Part shown: positions 51,657 through 62,838 of the stretch, piece by piece
Position numbering within the stretch: position 1 is the first letter of the stretch
Layout of the letters: each line of letters begins with the position of its first letter
DNA from: Moniliella sp. 'wahieum'
Taxonomy: Eukaryota > Basidiomycota > Moniliellomycetes > Moniliellales > Moniliellaceae
Direction: 5' to 3'
Assembly: GCA_003971905.1 (NCBI GenBank)
Contig: RSEE01000061.1
Span: 62,001 to 126,000 of the forward strand
Length of the DNA: 64,000 nt
Made by a program: the position numbers and the translations under genes
Notes under the pieces: generated by a model
What the model saw: only the letters and a program-made list of their open reading frames with translations
Databases searched by the model: none
What the model was told of the DNA's origin: nothing

Positions 51657-53493
51657 ATGTCCGCTCTCCCAACTTCTCTAGGCGACGACGACGTCCCCAA
51701 CTCGTGGTCCGCCCCGAGTCTCCGCTCAAGAAAAAGGATGGTTACGATGTCGCCTCTGATAAGGACATTGATCACAAGGAAGATGCGGAGAAGTCTGTTG
51801 GCTTCCCCAATGAACTCCCGTCGGTCGCAGGATCGCAACTTGATCTGACCGAAGGCCTCGAGGGCCGCGTCGAATATATCCGCAAGGCTCATCTGCTCAA
51901 CAAAGTCATGAGCGAGCACATTGGAATGGGTTATTTTCAGTGGCAAATGTTTGGCCTCTGTGGAGTCGGATGGTGGCTTGACAACGTCTGGCTCCAGGGA
52001 GTAGCGATCATTCTAAGCCAGGTATCCATTGAGTTTGGGTTTGTGCATTACCAATTCTTGACTTTGTCCCTTTACGTTGGCCTTTTTCTCGGGGCCCTTA
52101 TCTGGGCATCCTGGCCGACGTTGTTGGCCGACGCCTTTCATTCAACGCTACCCTTTTTTTGGCTGGTATCTTTGGTATTTGCGCCGGCGCTGCAAACAAT
52201 TCCGTTACTTTGTGCTCCCTGGTCGCTTGCATGGCCCTTGGGCTGGGCGGAAACTTGCCTGTGGATGGATGCTCCTAATCGAGGTGCTTCCTTCAGGAAG
52301 GCAAAGCCTACTTGCAGTCTTGGCCATCTTCTGGGCAGTCGGTCAAGTGGTGGCCTCGCTCATTGCTTGGCCTTTGATTGCCAATTATACTTGTGATGGC
52401 TCCAACCTTCCCGCGGCCAAGGCGGCTGGGCAACCCCCATGCCTCAAAAAGGACAACTGGGGCTGGCGCTACACGTACTTTTCCTATGGAGCAATCACAC
52501 TTGCCTGCTTCTTCGCGCGCTTTCTACTGAAAATTCCCGAGTCGCCCAAGTTCCTTGTATCCAAAGGCCGTGACTCAGCTGCAGTGGCGTCAATGCAGGA
52601 GATTGCCCGTCGCAACGGAAAAGATCTTCCGGAGGATGTCTTGTCAGTGCGCCTGTTGCGCGAGGTGGCGGGAGAAGATCCAGAAGGAAAGTCTGAGGGT
52701 GACACTTTTGACGGACAAGACCGAGGTGGCTGGTCTACTATGTTTGTGGGGATCAGTTGGAGCACCTTCCGTCCGAGCATGGCACACTTATTCCACTTTT
52801 CCAAGGTGTAAGGATGGCCTACACCATGTCGGCCTTGATTCTAACATGGGCTCTTTGCGGGATTGCAGCACCCCTCTTTTCGTCCTACTTGCCCGAATAT
52901 CTTTCTTCACACTACAAGACCGGAGGGGCGAGCTCAGTCGATCTCACATACCGCAACTATGTTATCGTGTCGGTATGCGCCCTTCCGGGTTCCTTCTTGG
53001 GCGCTTTTGCGGCCGAACTTCCGTTAGTCGGGCGCAAAGGCAGCTTGGCCCTCGGCTTCTTCCTCTCGGGTATATTCATGTTCGCCTTTACTACGGCCAA
53101 GACATCTAGTTCCAATTTGGCGTTCAGTTGTGTGGTCGCTTTTACCCAACAGATCATGTACGCCGTTCTTTACCTCTTGCCGCCCGAGTTGATCCCGGCT
53201 CCTCACCGCGGTACCGGCGACGCTCTCTGTGCTGCTGCCAACCGTCTATGCGGGATAATATCGCCTCTCATTGCCATCTATTCGAAGAATGTATCGGCGC
53301 CTCTCTTCACTGCTGCTGGTATGGTACGTCGGCCTCCTCTTCTCTACACCCTCTGTATCGCACCCCGGCGTCCTATGTTTGTTTTCCCCATCCTACTCTT
53401 ATCTGACTGGATTGTTATGCTCTGCAGTTTATGTTCAGCGGTTTGTTGGTGTGCACTTACCCGATCGAGACGCGGGGACGCTCGGCTCTGTAA
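51657..53493 (+). CDS. MFS transporter, SVOP/sugar-acid type
   Basis: Twelve-helix major-facilitator carrier of the plasma membrane, in the fungal group related to synaptic-vesicle protein 2 and sugar or carboxylate porters. N-terminus MSALPTSLGDDDVPNSWS, cytosolic and acidic. Then HIGMGYFQWQMFGLCGVGWW, LDNVWLQGVAIILSQVSIEF (TM1-2), LTLSLYVGLFLGALIWA, FWAVGQVVASLIAWPLIANY, the extracellular loop with CDGSNLPAAKA and PPCLKKDNWGWRYTYFSYGA, FLLKIPESPKFLVSKGRDSA, and C-terminal helices RMAYTMSALILTWALCGIAA, FLSGIFMFAFTTAKTSSSNL and LLPPELIPAPHRGTGDALCA. The last intron is 53324-53427; the tail FMFSGLLVCTYPIETRGRSA ends at TAA 53493. Breaks near 51710, 52100-52300 and 52800 disturb TM3-6 and the mid loop. 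Substrate cannot be read from the sequence. GC is lower than in neighbouring genes. Confidence 0.9.
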
Positions 53494-54188
53494 AAAACGA
53501 AGACTTGCAACCGGGGACAATGACGATTAATGAACAGCGACGATGGTGTTGACGATAATAAAACATTGGTCATTTTTGTGCTTTCCGCATCTCTTGTATG
53601 AAAGCAGGTATACCAGAGAGAAGTAAAAATCCCCAGAAACAGCTCATCACAGTCTCAATAGAATGCGAGTATATTCAACGCCCACGTCGCACATAATGCC
53701 ACTCTCGGAAGGGGTATATATATGGCCGCAATGAGGGGACAACCAAAATATATTTGTTTTGTGCTCTCTTCCCTCCTACCTCTCTCTATAGTGTTGGAAA
53801 CCGGCTATCTCTATCGAGGTCGATGCACCCCACAGAGCGCACAGGTGGATATCTGGGCAGGTATAACACCGTCTTTTGCCCTCTCGGGCCCCCTTTGTCC
53901 TTCCCGCCGGGCACCTATTCATACAACAGCACAGCAAAATGCCAGAACCATATGGAACCAAGATCGATCATCGATCATCATTCACCGGTCATCGATCATC
54001 CATGAATCGCCAGTGAGACGTGCATACGTAAGCCCCGCCACCCCACCAGAGCTCCGCCATCCCAGGCCGCTGGCTCCGCCGCCCGCAAGTCGAAAGTCCC
54101 CGCCACCCGAGCGGAGCCGCTCCCCTCGTCGACCTGGCGCGCATTCACTCGCCACCATCGCCCCTCGCCACCATACCACGTGCTGGCC
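53494..54188. promoter_or_regulatory. MFS 3' flank and STE50/Ubc2 promoter
   Basis: The GATCATCGATC motif is dense at 53962-54002 (two clusters separated by CATTCACCGGTC), about 200 bases before the STE50 start. No gene seen. Confidence 0.5.
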
Positions 54189-56601
54189 ATGAGCAGCCCC
54201 ATATCGCCTGCCCAGGCCAGCAGCGTTCCACCCTCGCTGGACGACTGGGACGCACGCTCTGTTGCCCGCTGGCTCGACAGCCTCAAGCTGGGCCAGCATG
54301 CCCGCGCCTTTGCCGAGCACGGCGTCACCGGCTCTGTTCTACCGCTTGTTGACGATGAGGCCCTTGCCGACATGGGCGTGCGTAGCGTTGGACAACGCAT
54401 CGCTCTTCTGAATGCCATCTATGCGCTCAAGAAGAAATACGGTATCCCCATCCGCGCCAACCAGGACTACGTCCCTGCCTCCTTTGGTGTGCCTGACCAA
54501 CCGCAAGAACCATACCCTGCTTCTCCTCGGCCCGGGCAGGACGACCCGCGGATTGCCGCGCTCGAGTTGCATGTGGCCTCCCTCTCCGCTACGCTCAAAG
54601 CTCTGCAGCGCATGGTTGCACCCACTACCCCTGTGCCCCCGTTGGCGGCGCCCTGTGCGAGCTGTGGGCGATACGCGTGCACCTGCCCCTCTTCTACCCC
54701 ACTCTCGGCACCTGCCGGGCCCAGTGTACATGGCCAAGTCTCCCACCCGGTGCCCCGACGGAGGAAACCTCCCATGTCCCCACAGCCTCCTGCCTCCCCT
54801 ACCTCCCCCGCCAGCCCACCGCATAGTGCCTCCAGTGCGCCTCCCGGACCTTTACGTTCCCAGTTCTGCCCCTGGTTCGGCCCCGCTGCCTTCCCAGGTT
54901 TCACTCTCCCAGCCGGATGCCGCCGCCAGCCCTAGAACTGCATCGGCTAGTAGTCCAATATCCCTGGTCGATGGAAACAAGGAATCCAAGGTCAAAGAGG
55001 AGGATAAGGGTCTGGCCGATCCCTCTCGCCCCTCTGACGCAAACCCAAGCCAACCCGACCTTCCTCCCACGTCACCCAGCTTTGCTAACGATCCAGCAGA
55101 ACATAACAAGGTCGATGCGATGGCTCCCACAGCAGATTCGTCGGCCTCTGGATCAGGTACGCTGGCGAGCCGGTCGAGTGGGCGGGGCAGTGTATACAAG
55201 TCCTTCCGCGTCACGATGGAGGATCCGACGGACAAGGTTTTACCTGCAGCCCTTAAAAAGTACAAGATTGTGGACGATTGGAAGCAGTATGTGCTCTTCA
55301 TTTGCTACCACAGTGTACCTGGGACCAGCGGGGCTGGCGATCAAGAACGGTGTATGTCGTTGGACGAACGGCCACTGCTCCTATTCCAAAAGCTGCGTGA
55401 CCAGAATCAAAACCCTGTCTTTATGCTCCGTCACATCCGCGACATTAAGAGCCCCGAGGCGATCGCAAGGGGCAAGGCTCAAGCAGCTCAAGCAGCACGG
55501 GAGCAACTAAATGAAGCGCGTAAGCGGGCCCTAACAGAGGGCACCGCCATTGACTCGGCGGCTTCATTCTTGACTACCGAGGATGAGGCCCCTCCTCCTG
55601 TAATGCAGAGCCTTGTCGCGGCTCGGAGGGAGTGGATCATTGCCTCGCGTATGGGCCTCAACCCGCCTATTGGCAGCGAAGACGCCAATCTTTGACCTGG
55701 GCGGGGCCAAATGTGCATCCTGATCGGGCGGCCACAGCTCGCATGTCGGGTCCCGGCGCCAATGTATCACGTCCCTCCAACCCTACGTACGCGGTTGCCA
55801 TCTACCCGTACAGCAAAGAGCGCGCGGATGAACTGAATGTGACCGTGGGGGACTCGTACATTGTCATTTCCAAAGCCAAGGGCTGGTGGGTTGTCCAAGG
55901 TGATCCTATGGCCGATGGAACCGGGGCGTGCGACTATGATACCTCCAGCGTGCCACTTTCCTCTCTTCCAGGGCCTGGTGAGGGGGCGAGGGAATTTCCC
56001 CTGGTACGCACGACAGGTTGGGTGCCTGCAGGTTGTCTGCTCGAGATTAGCCATCCACTCTTGGGTCCCTCGGCACCGATTCGGGACTTGAAACGGATCA
56101 CCACCCTCCCTATCGCGCCTTCTCTCATCCTCAGTACCTCAACCCCAGGCATCGTCTTGATGACTTACGATGCCCAAGCTTTTGCCGCCATCGCCTCTAC
56201 CTCGCCATCCACAGGAAACAATGCCTCTTCTGCACTAGTAACGACTCCACCCCATTCTTCTGCCTCTCCGGCTCTGCTGGATGAGGGCGAACCTTGGATC
56301 TTGCCAAAGGACACTCACCTCCGAGTCTTTAAGCGATATAATCATTGGTCATATTGCGTTCAAGAGACTGGCACATTTGCACGAGGATGGGTACCAAGTT
56401 GGTGTACGTCTCATTGCTCCTCCCTCGTTGTTGTTTGGGCCTTACTGACTATTTGCAGTCATTGGGAAGGGATCAACTAAATCTCGCTCGGGAAAGGGGA
56501 CGGGTACCCAAGCTCAGGCGAGTCACACGAGCCACACCCACACCCCTTCCACACCTACCTTGAGTGCAGCGGTAATTGGTACAATAAGTGGCGCCGAGTG
56601 A
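54189..56601 (+). CDS. STE50: STE50/Ubc2 adaptor: SAM, RA and two SH3 domains
   Basis: Adaptor linking Ras/Cdc42 signals to the Ste11-type MAPKKK in mating, morphogenesis and osmostress. SAM domain (residues about 18-80): LDDWDARSVARWLDSLKLGQ, HARAFAEHGVTGSVLPLVDD, IALLNAIYALKKKYGIPIR. After a Pro/Ser-rich linker comes the RA domain (about 330-420): GSVYKSFRVTMEDPTDKVLP, AALKKYKIVDDWKQYVLFIC, DERPLLLFQKLRDQNQNPVF. SH3-1: YAVAIYPYSKERADELNVTV, AKGWWVVQGD and GWVPAGCLLEI. SH3-2: GIVLMTYDAQAF, DTHLRVFKRYNHWSYCVQET and GTFARGWVPSW. An intron at 56404-56458 splits the last SH3; the tail TKSRSGKGTGTQAQASHTSH ends at TGA 56601. About 785 residues. Frame changes lie between 54760 and 54940 and near 55700. 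SH3 domains in this protein are, as far as I know, a basidiomycete feature (Ubc2 of Ustilago). Confidence 0.93.
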
Positions 56602-57456
56602 ACACCTCACCTTTTGACATCAGCGTAATCTCCCTTTTGGCGTCAGTGCCCCTTTTTCATTGATTCATCACCTCTGCTTCGGTCTTCTCCTGTCCATCAA
56701 CGCGTTTGCGGCTCATCCCATCGAGGCAGCCCCGCGTGGACGCCTGGCTGCGTCTCAGACATGGATTTTGGAATTTCTATATCCTTCACCTATCCAAGAA
56801 GGTTGAGACGCAGTGTTGAAGTGAGCACTGAGGGACCGAAGGGGATGGAGCTAGCCTAACGCGAGCCCGAAGGGAGGACAGCGGGAGGCAGGAATTGAAC
56901 GTGCAGTGAGTGCAAGGCAGGTGGGGATAGCACTGCAGCAGCTTTCTCCGCGCTCGGGACAAAGGCGACATCTGCACGTCTGAACAGGAAACGGGGCGGT
57001 GTCCCGTCTCAGCCTCTCCAATTCGAGAGCTCTTCTGTGTCCAACTATTAATAGCGCGAGCGCCATCCCCCGAACACGCAAAGAGTGGACAAGGGTGACG
57101 TCGACCGGCTACAGATGAAGCGACTGTCTGTGTCCTGCGTATATGAGGCTTCGACATGAAATCCATCCATGCGACTGCCAGAGAAGGAGGCTATACCGGT
57201 GATACTTGCGCAAGGAGACCACTGTACCAAGGTTACCGGTTACAGGTTACACCGAAGCTGCATGATGATGTGATGATGTGATGATACTGGCCTGGCGGTC
57301 CGCTAGGGTTGTGTGGCGTGGCCTCCGCCTCCGTGCGTGCTGCAGCGGCAGCGGCCCAGGCCGTTCACCAACCAACGCCCGCGCTCGTGCCGCTTCACCT
57401 CGCCTCCACTTCTGCCCCCCGTCGCGCCGATCCAGCTGCCCCGGCCAGTGCTTGCT
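56602..57456. promoter_or_regulatory. STE50 3' flank and ATG3 promoter
   Basis: TAGGGTTGTG at 57304-57313 lies about 150 bases before the ATG3 start. Low-complexity GATGATGTGATGATG occurs near 57260-57285. No gene seen. Confidence 0.5.
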
Positions 57457-58818
57457 ATGAATGCCATCCAGGTGCGTGTCTGGTCTCGCCGCGCTGATTG
57501 GTCCTGACCCTGCCCTGCCCTCCACGCTTTCAGACCCACTTTTGGGCCGTGCGCGACTACCTGAGCCCCGTGCTGCGCGAGAGCAAGTTCAAGGAGCATG
57601 GCCGCATCACTCCGGGTACGTCTTCCTCCTCCTCGGCCAGTCATTTTCTCCTTGTCGTCTAACCCAGCACAGAGGAATTTGTTGCTGCCGGCGACTTTCT
57701 CACGTACAAGTTTCCTACCTGGTCCTGGGCCTCGGGAGACCAGTCCAAGCGCCGCGACTTCTCCCGGACGATAAGCAGTATCTCATCTCCCGAGGCGTGC
57801 CATGTCTACGCCGGGTGAGTCAGATGGAGTCTGCGGCGGTGGGAAAACGGCGTTTTGGGAGGGGAAAGAAGGGAGCTGGGGCTAGCGACGACCCTGAGAG
57901 CTACTTTGTCGAAGGTGGCGAATTGGGGGACAAAGACGACGGGTGGCTTGGTACTGATGCCGATCGTGAGGCTGGGGGTGATGGTGGCGAGATTATGGAC
58001 ATCCCCGATGCGTTTGATGACGACACTGCCCCGGAGCATAAGCTCACTTCCGCCGAGGAGGATGAGTTGGCTCGCCGTGTCGCTGGCTTAGGTGGCGAGC
58101 ACAGTGCCGATGCCTTGGCCGGCGAGGAGGTGGGGGACATCCCTGATATCCCTGACATTCCTGATATGGACGAGGATTTGGGTGCATTTGGAGCGGGACT
58201 AGAGGAGGAGGAGGACGCGACTGCCGTCGCTGCTGCCCCGAGCTCCGAGGCGTTGGAACCTGCCAAGAACTCCAATCTGTTGAGCGTGCGAACGTACGAT
58301 TGCCTCATTACGTATGACAAGTACTACCAAACTCCTCGGATGTGGCTGGTGGGATACGATGAGCATGGTTCCCTCCTCAAGCCAACCCAGATCTTTGAGG
58401 ATGTGAGTAGCGACTATGCTCAGAAGACGGTGACGATCGAACCCTTCCCTCACAGTGAACGGATGAGCACAGCTAGCATCCACCCCTGCAAGCATGCATC
58501 GGTGATGAAAAAAGTTCTGGAGCGGATGAACGCCAGTCTGGTCGAGTCTCAGCGGCAAGAGGCGGCTGCGTCGGGACAAGCACCCGTTCCGGCCACATCA
58601 CAGCCAGGGAAGAAACGCACCTGGGGGCTGAACGCTGTGAAGAAGGTCGCTGGGAAGGGCGACTCGTCCGAATCCAAGACGGACACGCCATTATCCACCT
58701 CCCCGGGGGTGAGATAGAGGCGGAAGGCCTACGGGTGGATCAGTATCTCATCGTCTTTCTCAAGTTCATGGCCAGCATCGTGCCGGCGATTGAGATTGAT
58801 GCGACACAGGCCATGTAA
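57457..58818 (+). CDS. ATG3: autophagy E2-like enzyme Atg3
   Basis: Conjugates Atg8 to phosphatidylethanolamine in autophagosome formation. Exon 1 (57457-57471) encodes MNAIQ; introns 57472-57533 and 57616-57672. The N-terminus [40 protein letters not shown] and [10 protein letters not shown] is diagnostic. One base is missing at 57760-57762, after which [17 protein letters not shown] follows. A long acidic flexible region (residues about 130-270) includes [14 protein letters not shown]. The E2 fold holds [40 protein letters not shown] and the active-site Cys in [20 protein letters not shown]. The C-terminus [20 protein letters not shown] carries the FLKF motif and ends IDATQAM at 58818; a frame change lies near 58710. 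Total about 414 residues, longer than the usual 310-350 because of the acidic insert and a Ser/Lys-rich loop before the C-terminus. Confidence 0.97.
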
Positions 58819-59703
58819 GCAGCATCAAAGCCGACCTGCCCCTGTATCCCGACGCTCTACATACCAATATCTGCCCTGGACGCTGTCATGGCTTGAATCC
58901 GATTGTCATCGTACTCTTCATTGAACCTGTCGCATCCTCTGGTGGCTAACTGTCTGCCGAGGCTGTGTGTGGTACCCTACTATCTGTGATGTAGAAGGAG
59001 GCTGCATTGAGTGAGAGCGTTGTTTATGTTGGAACGTTCGGGACGAGCTATCTCCCTCCCGGATGAATCAGGTGGAATGGAAGGCGCTGCCTTGATGTCG
59101 CTTTTAGCTGCTTTGCGTGAAACTACAGGCGACCCCCAAAGTGTGCATACAGCACGTCAAACGTGACCGACTGGGCGTGTGACGCCCTCGCTAACCAAGA
59201 GCCCACACCACTCGCTCCAACCGGACAGCCGCCTTCGCCCAATTGTATGGGCGGGGACATAACTTTCTTCGGCTGAGGGGCTAAGGTCGGTAACGAGGCG
59301 TCTAGGAGGTGCATGAGCTGCTACGAAAGACGAGGAGTGGCAAGAAGCATGCATATTAATGTCACCTATGGTGATCGCGTGAATAGTGAGAAGTCACAGA
59401 CGTAGGGTAGGGGAAAAGGGGGAGGGAGGCATATACTCTACACGCGCAACTTGGCCAGAGCGAAGACCAAGGCGCGCTAAAATGGTGGAAGGTGGAAGGT
59501 CACGAGGACATTAGCGAGCGAAAGCGAAGGGTGATAGATGTGGCAAGAAGATGCGGAGTGCGTGGTAAAGGAATGCTGGCCGGTGGAAAAAAAGGAAGTT
59601 GGATGGGATGCAGGGATGGCGGAAGGGCGGGACAGAAGTAAGATCAGGTAGCATAGCACAAGTCATCGAAAGAATGGGGCCGGCGGTGATGTGGCACAAG
59701 CGG
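58819..59703. other. convergent 3' flanks of ATG3 and cyclin; possible small ORF
   Basis: Nearly 900 bases. On the minus strand, an ATG at 59312-59314 opens 63 codons (MHLLDASLPTLAPQPKK to FDVLYAHFGGRL, stop 59123), preceded by GTCTTTCGTAG, a possible intron 3' end. No family recognised; weak. Confidence 0.35.
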
Positions 59704-61328
59704 TCACAACCCCTGGGCTGTGTCCACGACAATCTGTGGGCCCATAGACGGGGTGATTAAGGGTGCAGTAGGTTTGGATGGTTTGGACACCGAGGGAGGA
59801 GACAATTCCATGCTGGTGTCCACACTGGTGTCCATACTGGTGTCCATGCTGGTGTCTGCCGACATGTCCCCATCCCCTGTTTCATAGCCCGGCAGAGGCG
59901 AGAGCATAGTCAAGGGGGTACGCGGTCCCCGGTCGTCCTCGTCGGCTGTCATAGCCGTTGCTGGGGTAAGGCACAGGCTCGGCGTAGGAGGCATGGAAGG
60001 GGCAGTGATAGAAACACGACCACGGGTCGGTGGCGTGGCCAGTACACTCTCCCCCTCGGTGGACTAGGGTTTAGCATCTGGCACGAGGCTGGGCTGGGCG
60101 GGAACATGATGCGAATGCGCTCCTGTGCCATAAGGAATGAACGACGGTGCTTGGACCGAAGCATGGTGGACACATTCCCAGCAAGCAGGACTGACATGAG
60201 CTTCTGGATGGTTTCGTACGTGCCTTTGCTCATCCCTTGAAATTGCTCACTCACAACCAGATCTCGTGCACTACCGTGGCCAAGCATCAGCCGAGCAACA
60301 TACATGGCTCCCTGGACAACTTGGCTCGGAGCAATCGGAACCATGGTACGGTGGTAAAGGGCGACCTCGAGGAGCATGCGAGTCATAGCTCCCATCCCCG
60401 CCCGGGCAGCATCAGTGGGCAAATCGAGCTCGTGAAGGTAGAGCCGGAGCCGTCTCATGAGAGGGACGCCCCAAGTCGTAGTTCAGCGTAGCAAGGATGT
60501 GCGCTTCCATTTGATGGAATGCCGATTCGTCCAACGCGTTGCAGCACATGGTCACCAGCTCCGACGCCGTTGGTACCGAGTCCTTCGCATCCTCGTACTT
60601 GGCTGCTATCCACATGGCAGTCGTACCAGCGAGCTGGTAGTGCTTCTTGAGCACCACTCGCTTACTCAAGTACCGATCCAGAATCCCCACTCCCACATAC
60701 AGCGTCTCTGGAAGGAAATGAAACACCGCGTGCATCTCGATCATAAAGTCAAGCACAAAGGGCCGCATGGACCATGTCACCTCAGGTTGCGTGTCAATCA
60801 AGCTGAGCGAGGGACGCGTCGCCTCCTAAAAGCCAATTGGGTCAGTCGGCATCCAACGGGCATGGCAGGGTTGCCATTGCCAGGTCAAGTACGCACCTCA
60901 ACTTGGTGCATGTGAGCCACAATCTCCTCGCGGTACTCTGAGTCAAAGATGTCATTGCGGGAGGAGCGCGATTGGGCGATGCGCTCATGCCTCCCAGAGC
61001 GAGGAGAGCGGCGTAAAGACGAGGCGCGTGGAGAGAGCCGTGGAACATCTGATTGTGGGAGCTGGACACGGGGAAGGGCGCAGGCAGGCGGTGCGGCCGG
61101 GTTGGATGGCGCATGGGTGGCCGAGAGAGTAGATGCGGCGGGCACGGCAGGCTCTGGGCCGGCAGGGGGCGGGTTGAAGACCGAGTGCTGGACGGACACG
61201 CGGCGCTGGCTGGCAGACAAGCCAGAGTGGCGCTTGGTCGCTGACATCAGGCTGACGCGCCGACTGGAGACGGGGACGCCAGGGGCGGGCTGGATGCGCC
61301 CCAGATGCGCGTCGATGCTGGAGGACAT
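59704..61328 (-). CDS. CLN1: G1 cyclin (Cln1-like)
   Basis: Activates the main cyclin-dependent kinase at G1/S. Start MSSSIDAHLGRIQPAPGVPV at 61328, then a Ser/Arg/Pro-rich N-terminus of about 120 residues. The cyclin box begins DIFDSEYREEIVAHMHQVE, is split by an intron (60826-60896), and continues EATRPSLSLIDTQPEVTWSM, RPFVLDFMIEMHAVFHFLPE, TLYVGVGILDRYLSKRVVLK, KHYQLAGTTAMWIAAKYEDA, SELVTMCCNALDESAFHQME and AHILATLNYDLGRPSHE. This matches fungal Cln1 more than B-type cyclins. A frame change near 60450 precedes LRLYLHELDLP and the second fold MLLEVALYHRTMVPIAPSQV. Another near 60070-60085 leads to the C-terminal tail, which has four DTSM-like repeats (59810-59857) and ends TAQGL. Acidic, Thr/Ser/Pro-rich tail suggests PEST-type turnover. 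About 540 residues. Confidence 0.9.
59810..59857 (-). repeat. 12-bp coding minisatellite (DTSM) in cyclin tail
   Basis: Four tandem 12-base units (CATRCTGGTGTC on the + strand) encoding DTSM, DTSM, DTSV, DTSM. In frame, so unit changes alter protein length only. Confidence 0.85.
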
Positions 61329-61648
61329 AGAGGGGGATGCGGGGCAAGGCATTCGGACGATGGCGGGCCAGACAAAAGAGTGTAGGACGTAGTGGGGGTG
61401 GCAAGGGGGAGGGAGAAAACAATGACGATGGAGTTGGGGGTGCAATGATGCCAGTGCTGGTGCTGGTGCCGATGCTGGCGTTGGGGTTGCGCGTGGAGGT
61501 GGATGGGGGGAGAGGGGAGAGGGGAGGCGGTGAGGATGGAGATGGAAACTTGCAGGTGGGAGCTATAAAGGCAGAGGCGAGGGAGATGAATGGAGCGCAG
61601 CCAGCACTGCCCCCTTGCGTCTGGTTTGGAGTGGGGCCAGGGTGCTGT

Positions 61649-61674
61649 GCTAAGGCTTAGCGCTAAGCCTTAGC
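61649..61674. promoter_or_regulatory. perfect 26-bp palindrome upstream of cyclin gene
   Basis: Each arm is GCTAAGGCTTAGC, itself containing GCTTAGC; the second arm is its exact reverse complement with no spacer. It lies about 320 bases upstream of the cyclin start. Confidence 0.5.
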
Positions 61675-62289
61675 GCTTAATGCTTCCAGTGCGCACGACC
61701 ATCCAGCCAGTCTGGCGCCGTGGCAGGCCGTGCCGCGCCCACGACGCTGGTCACCCGTGTGTCACCGGACGGACCCATGCCGCACGCGGGCAGTCACACC
61801 GCCTGTGGCGCCGATCGTGCAGGCCAGGCACGGGGCTAGTCACTCACGCCCCCCCCCACCGCAAGGATCACCACACAGGCGCGGTGCCATCTGTGGGCCC
61901 ACATGCCACGCCCACCGGGTGGTGTCTCAGGCGGCAGGAGGGCAGTGCTGCGTGGGGCAGAGCAGAGCCGGAGCGGCCAGGCGAGCCCAGGCCGTGCAGG
62001 CTCCTCGCCTGGCCGCCAACGTGGAACGCCGACGCGCAGAGCCTTAGCGCTGCGCGCCTGAGCCGCAAGCGCAGACATGTGACCGCCAGCTAGTCATTGC
62101 TCGCTTGACTCGTGGGCTGGCCTCCCGGCCTGGGCAAGGCGCCGAGGGCTTCAGCTGTAGCTGGAAAAGCTGATCCATCCACTTCAATCCCATCCAACTG
62201 CCCATCCATTCCAGCCAACCATTCCACGGCCACTCCTCCATTCCAATCCAACCCACCATTCCATCCAATTCATCTCAACTCATCCAATT

Positions 62290-62430
62290 CATCTCAACCC
62301 GTCCCATCCCATCCATCCCATCCCATCCATCCCATCCCATCCATCCCATCCCATCCCATCCATCCCATCCCATCCATCCCATCCCATCCATCCCATCCCA
62401 TCCATCCCATCCCATCCATCCCATCCCATT
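62290..62430 (+). repeat. CATCCCATC satellite
   Basis: Tandem array of a 9-base unit CATCCCATC with CATCC variants, preceded from 62165 by degenerate CCATCC/CCATTCC words. Pyrimidine-rich on the + strand. Non-coding. Confidence 0.85.
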
Positions 62431-62838
62431 CCTTCCATCCAATCCACCAACACAGCTATCTTCTCTGGCAGGCATTTCCAATTCTATTCTCACATAGCAC
62501 AGCCCACAAAAACAAAAGGAACTCGTAACAGCGTCGTCCATTAAGATCATCAACAGATCATCCCATCGTTCCATGCGCAAGATACACAGTGCACATGAAG
62601 TTAGGTGCAGGCACAGCGAGCAAACCCGCCCGCTCTGTGCGTATAAAGTCGGAGATGAAGTACAGTCCACAGCTCTACAATGGGCGAATAAGGACGACCA
62701 TCGCATCGGTAGAAAATAGACAGGGTGGGAAAGGTGCGGTGTGGGTAAAGGTATCGGACCCATTCTCTGCTTCGCATGAGCATGAGCCAAGTCCACAGCT
62801 AAATGTAGTTGAGTTGCGGGGACTGTGCGTTGCCTCCG

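Larger units (their letters stand above)
61329..62838. promoter_or_regulatory. cyclin promoter, GC-rich spacer and permease 3' flank
   Basis: Includes CACTGCCCCCTTGC at 61605, a 26-bp palindrome at 61649-61674, GC-rich sequence 61690-62110 with no recognised protein, and a CATCC-type satellite 62290-62430. Confidence 0.5.

Noticed and set aside
61680-62093. 137-codon open frame beside the cyclin promoter
   Set aside because: Arg/Pro/His-rich with open frames also on the opposite strand, typical of GC-rich non-coding DNA.
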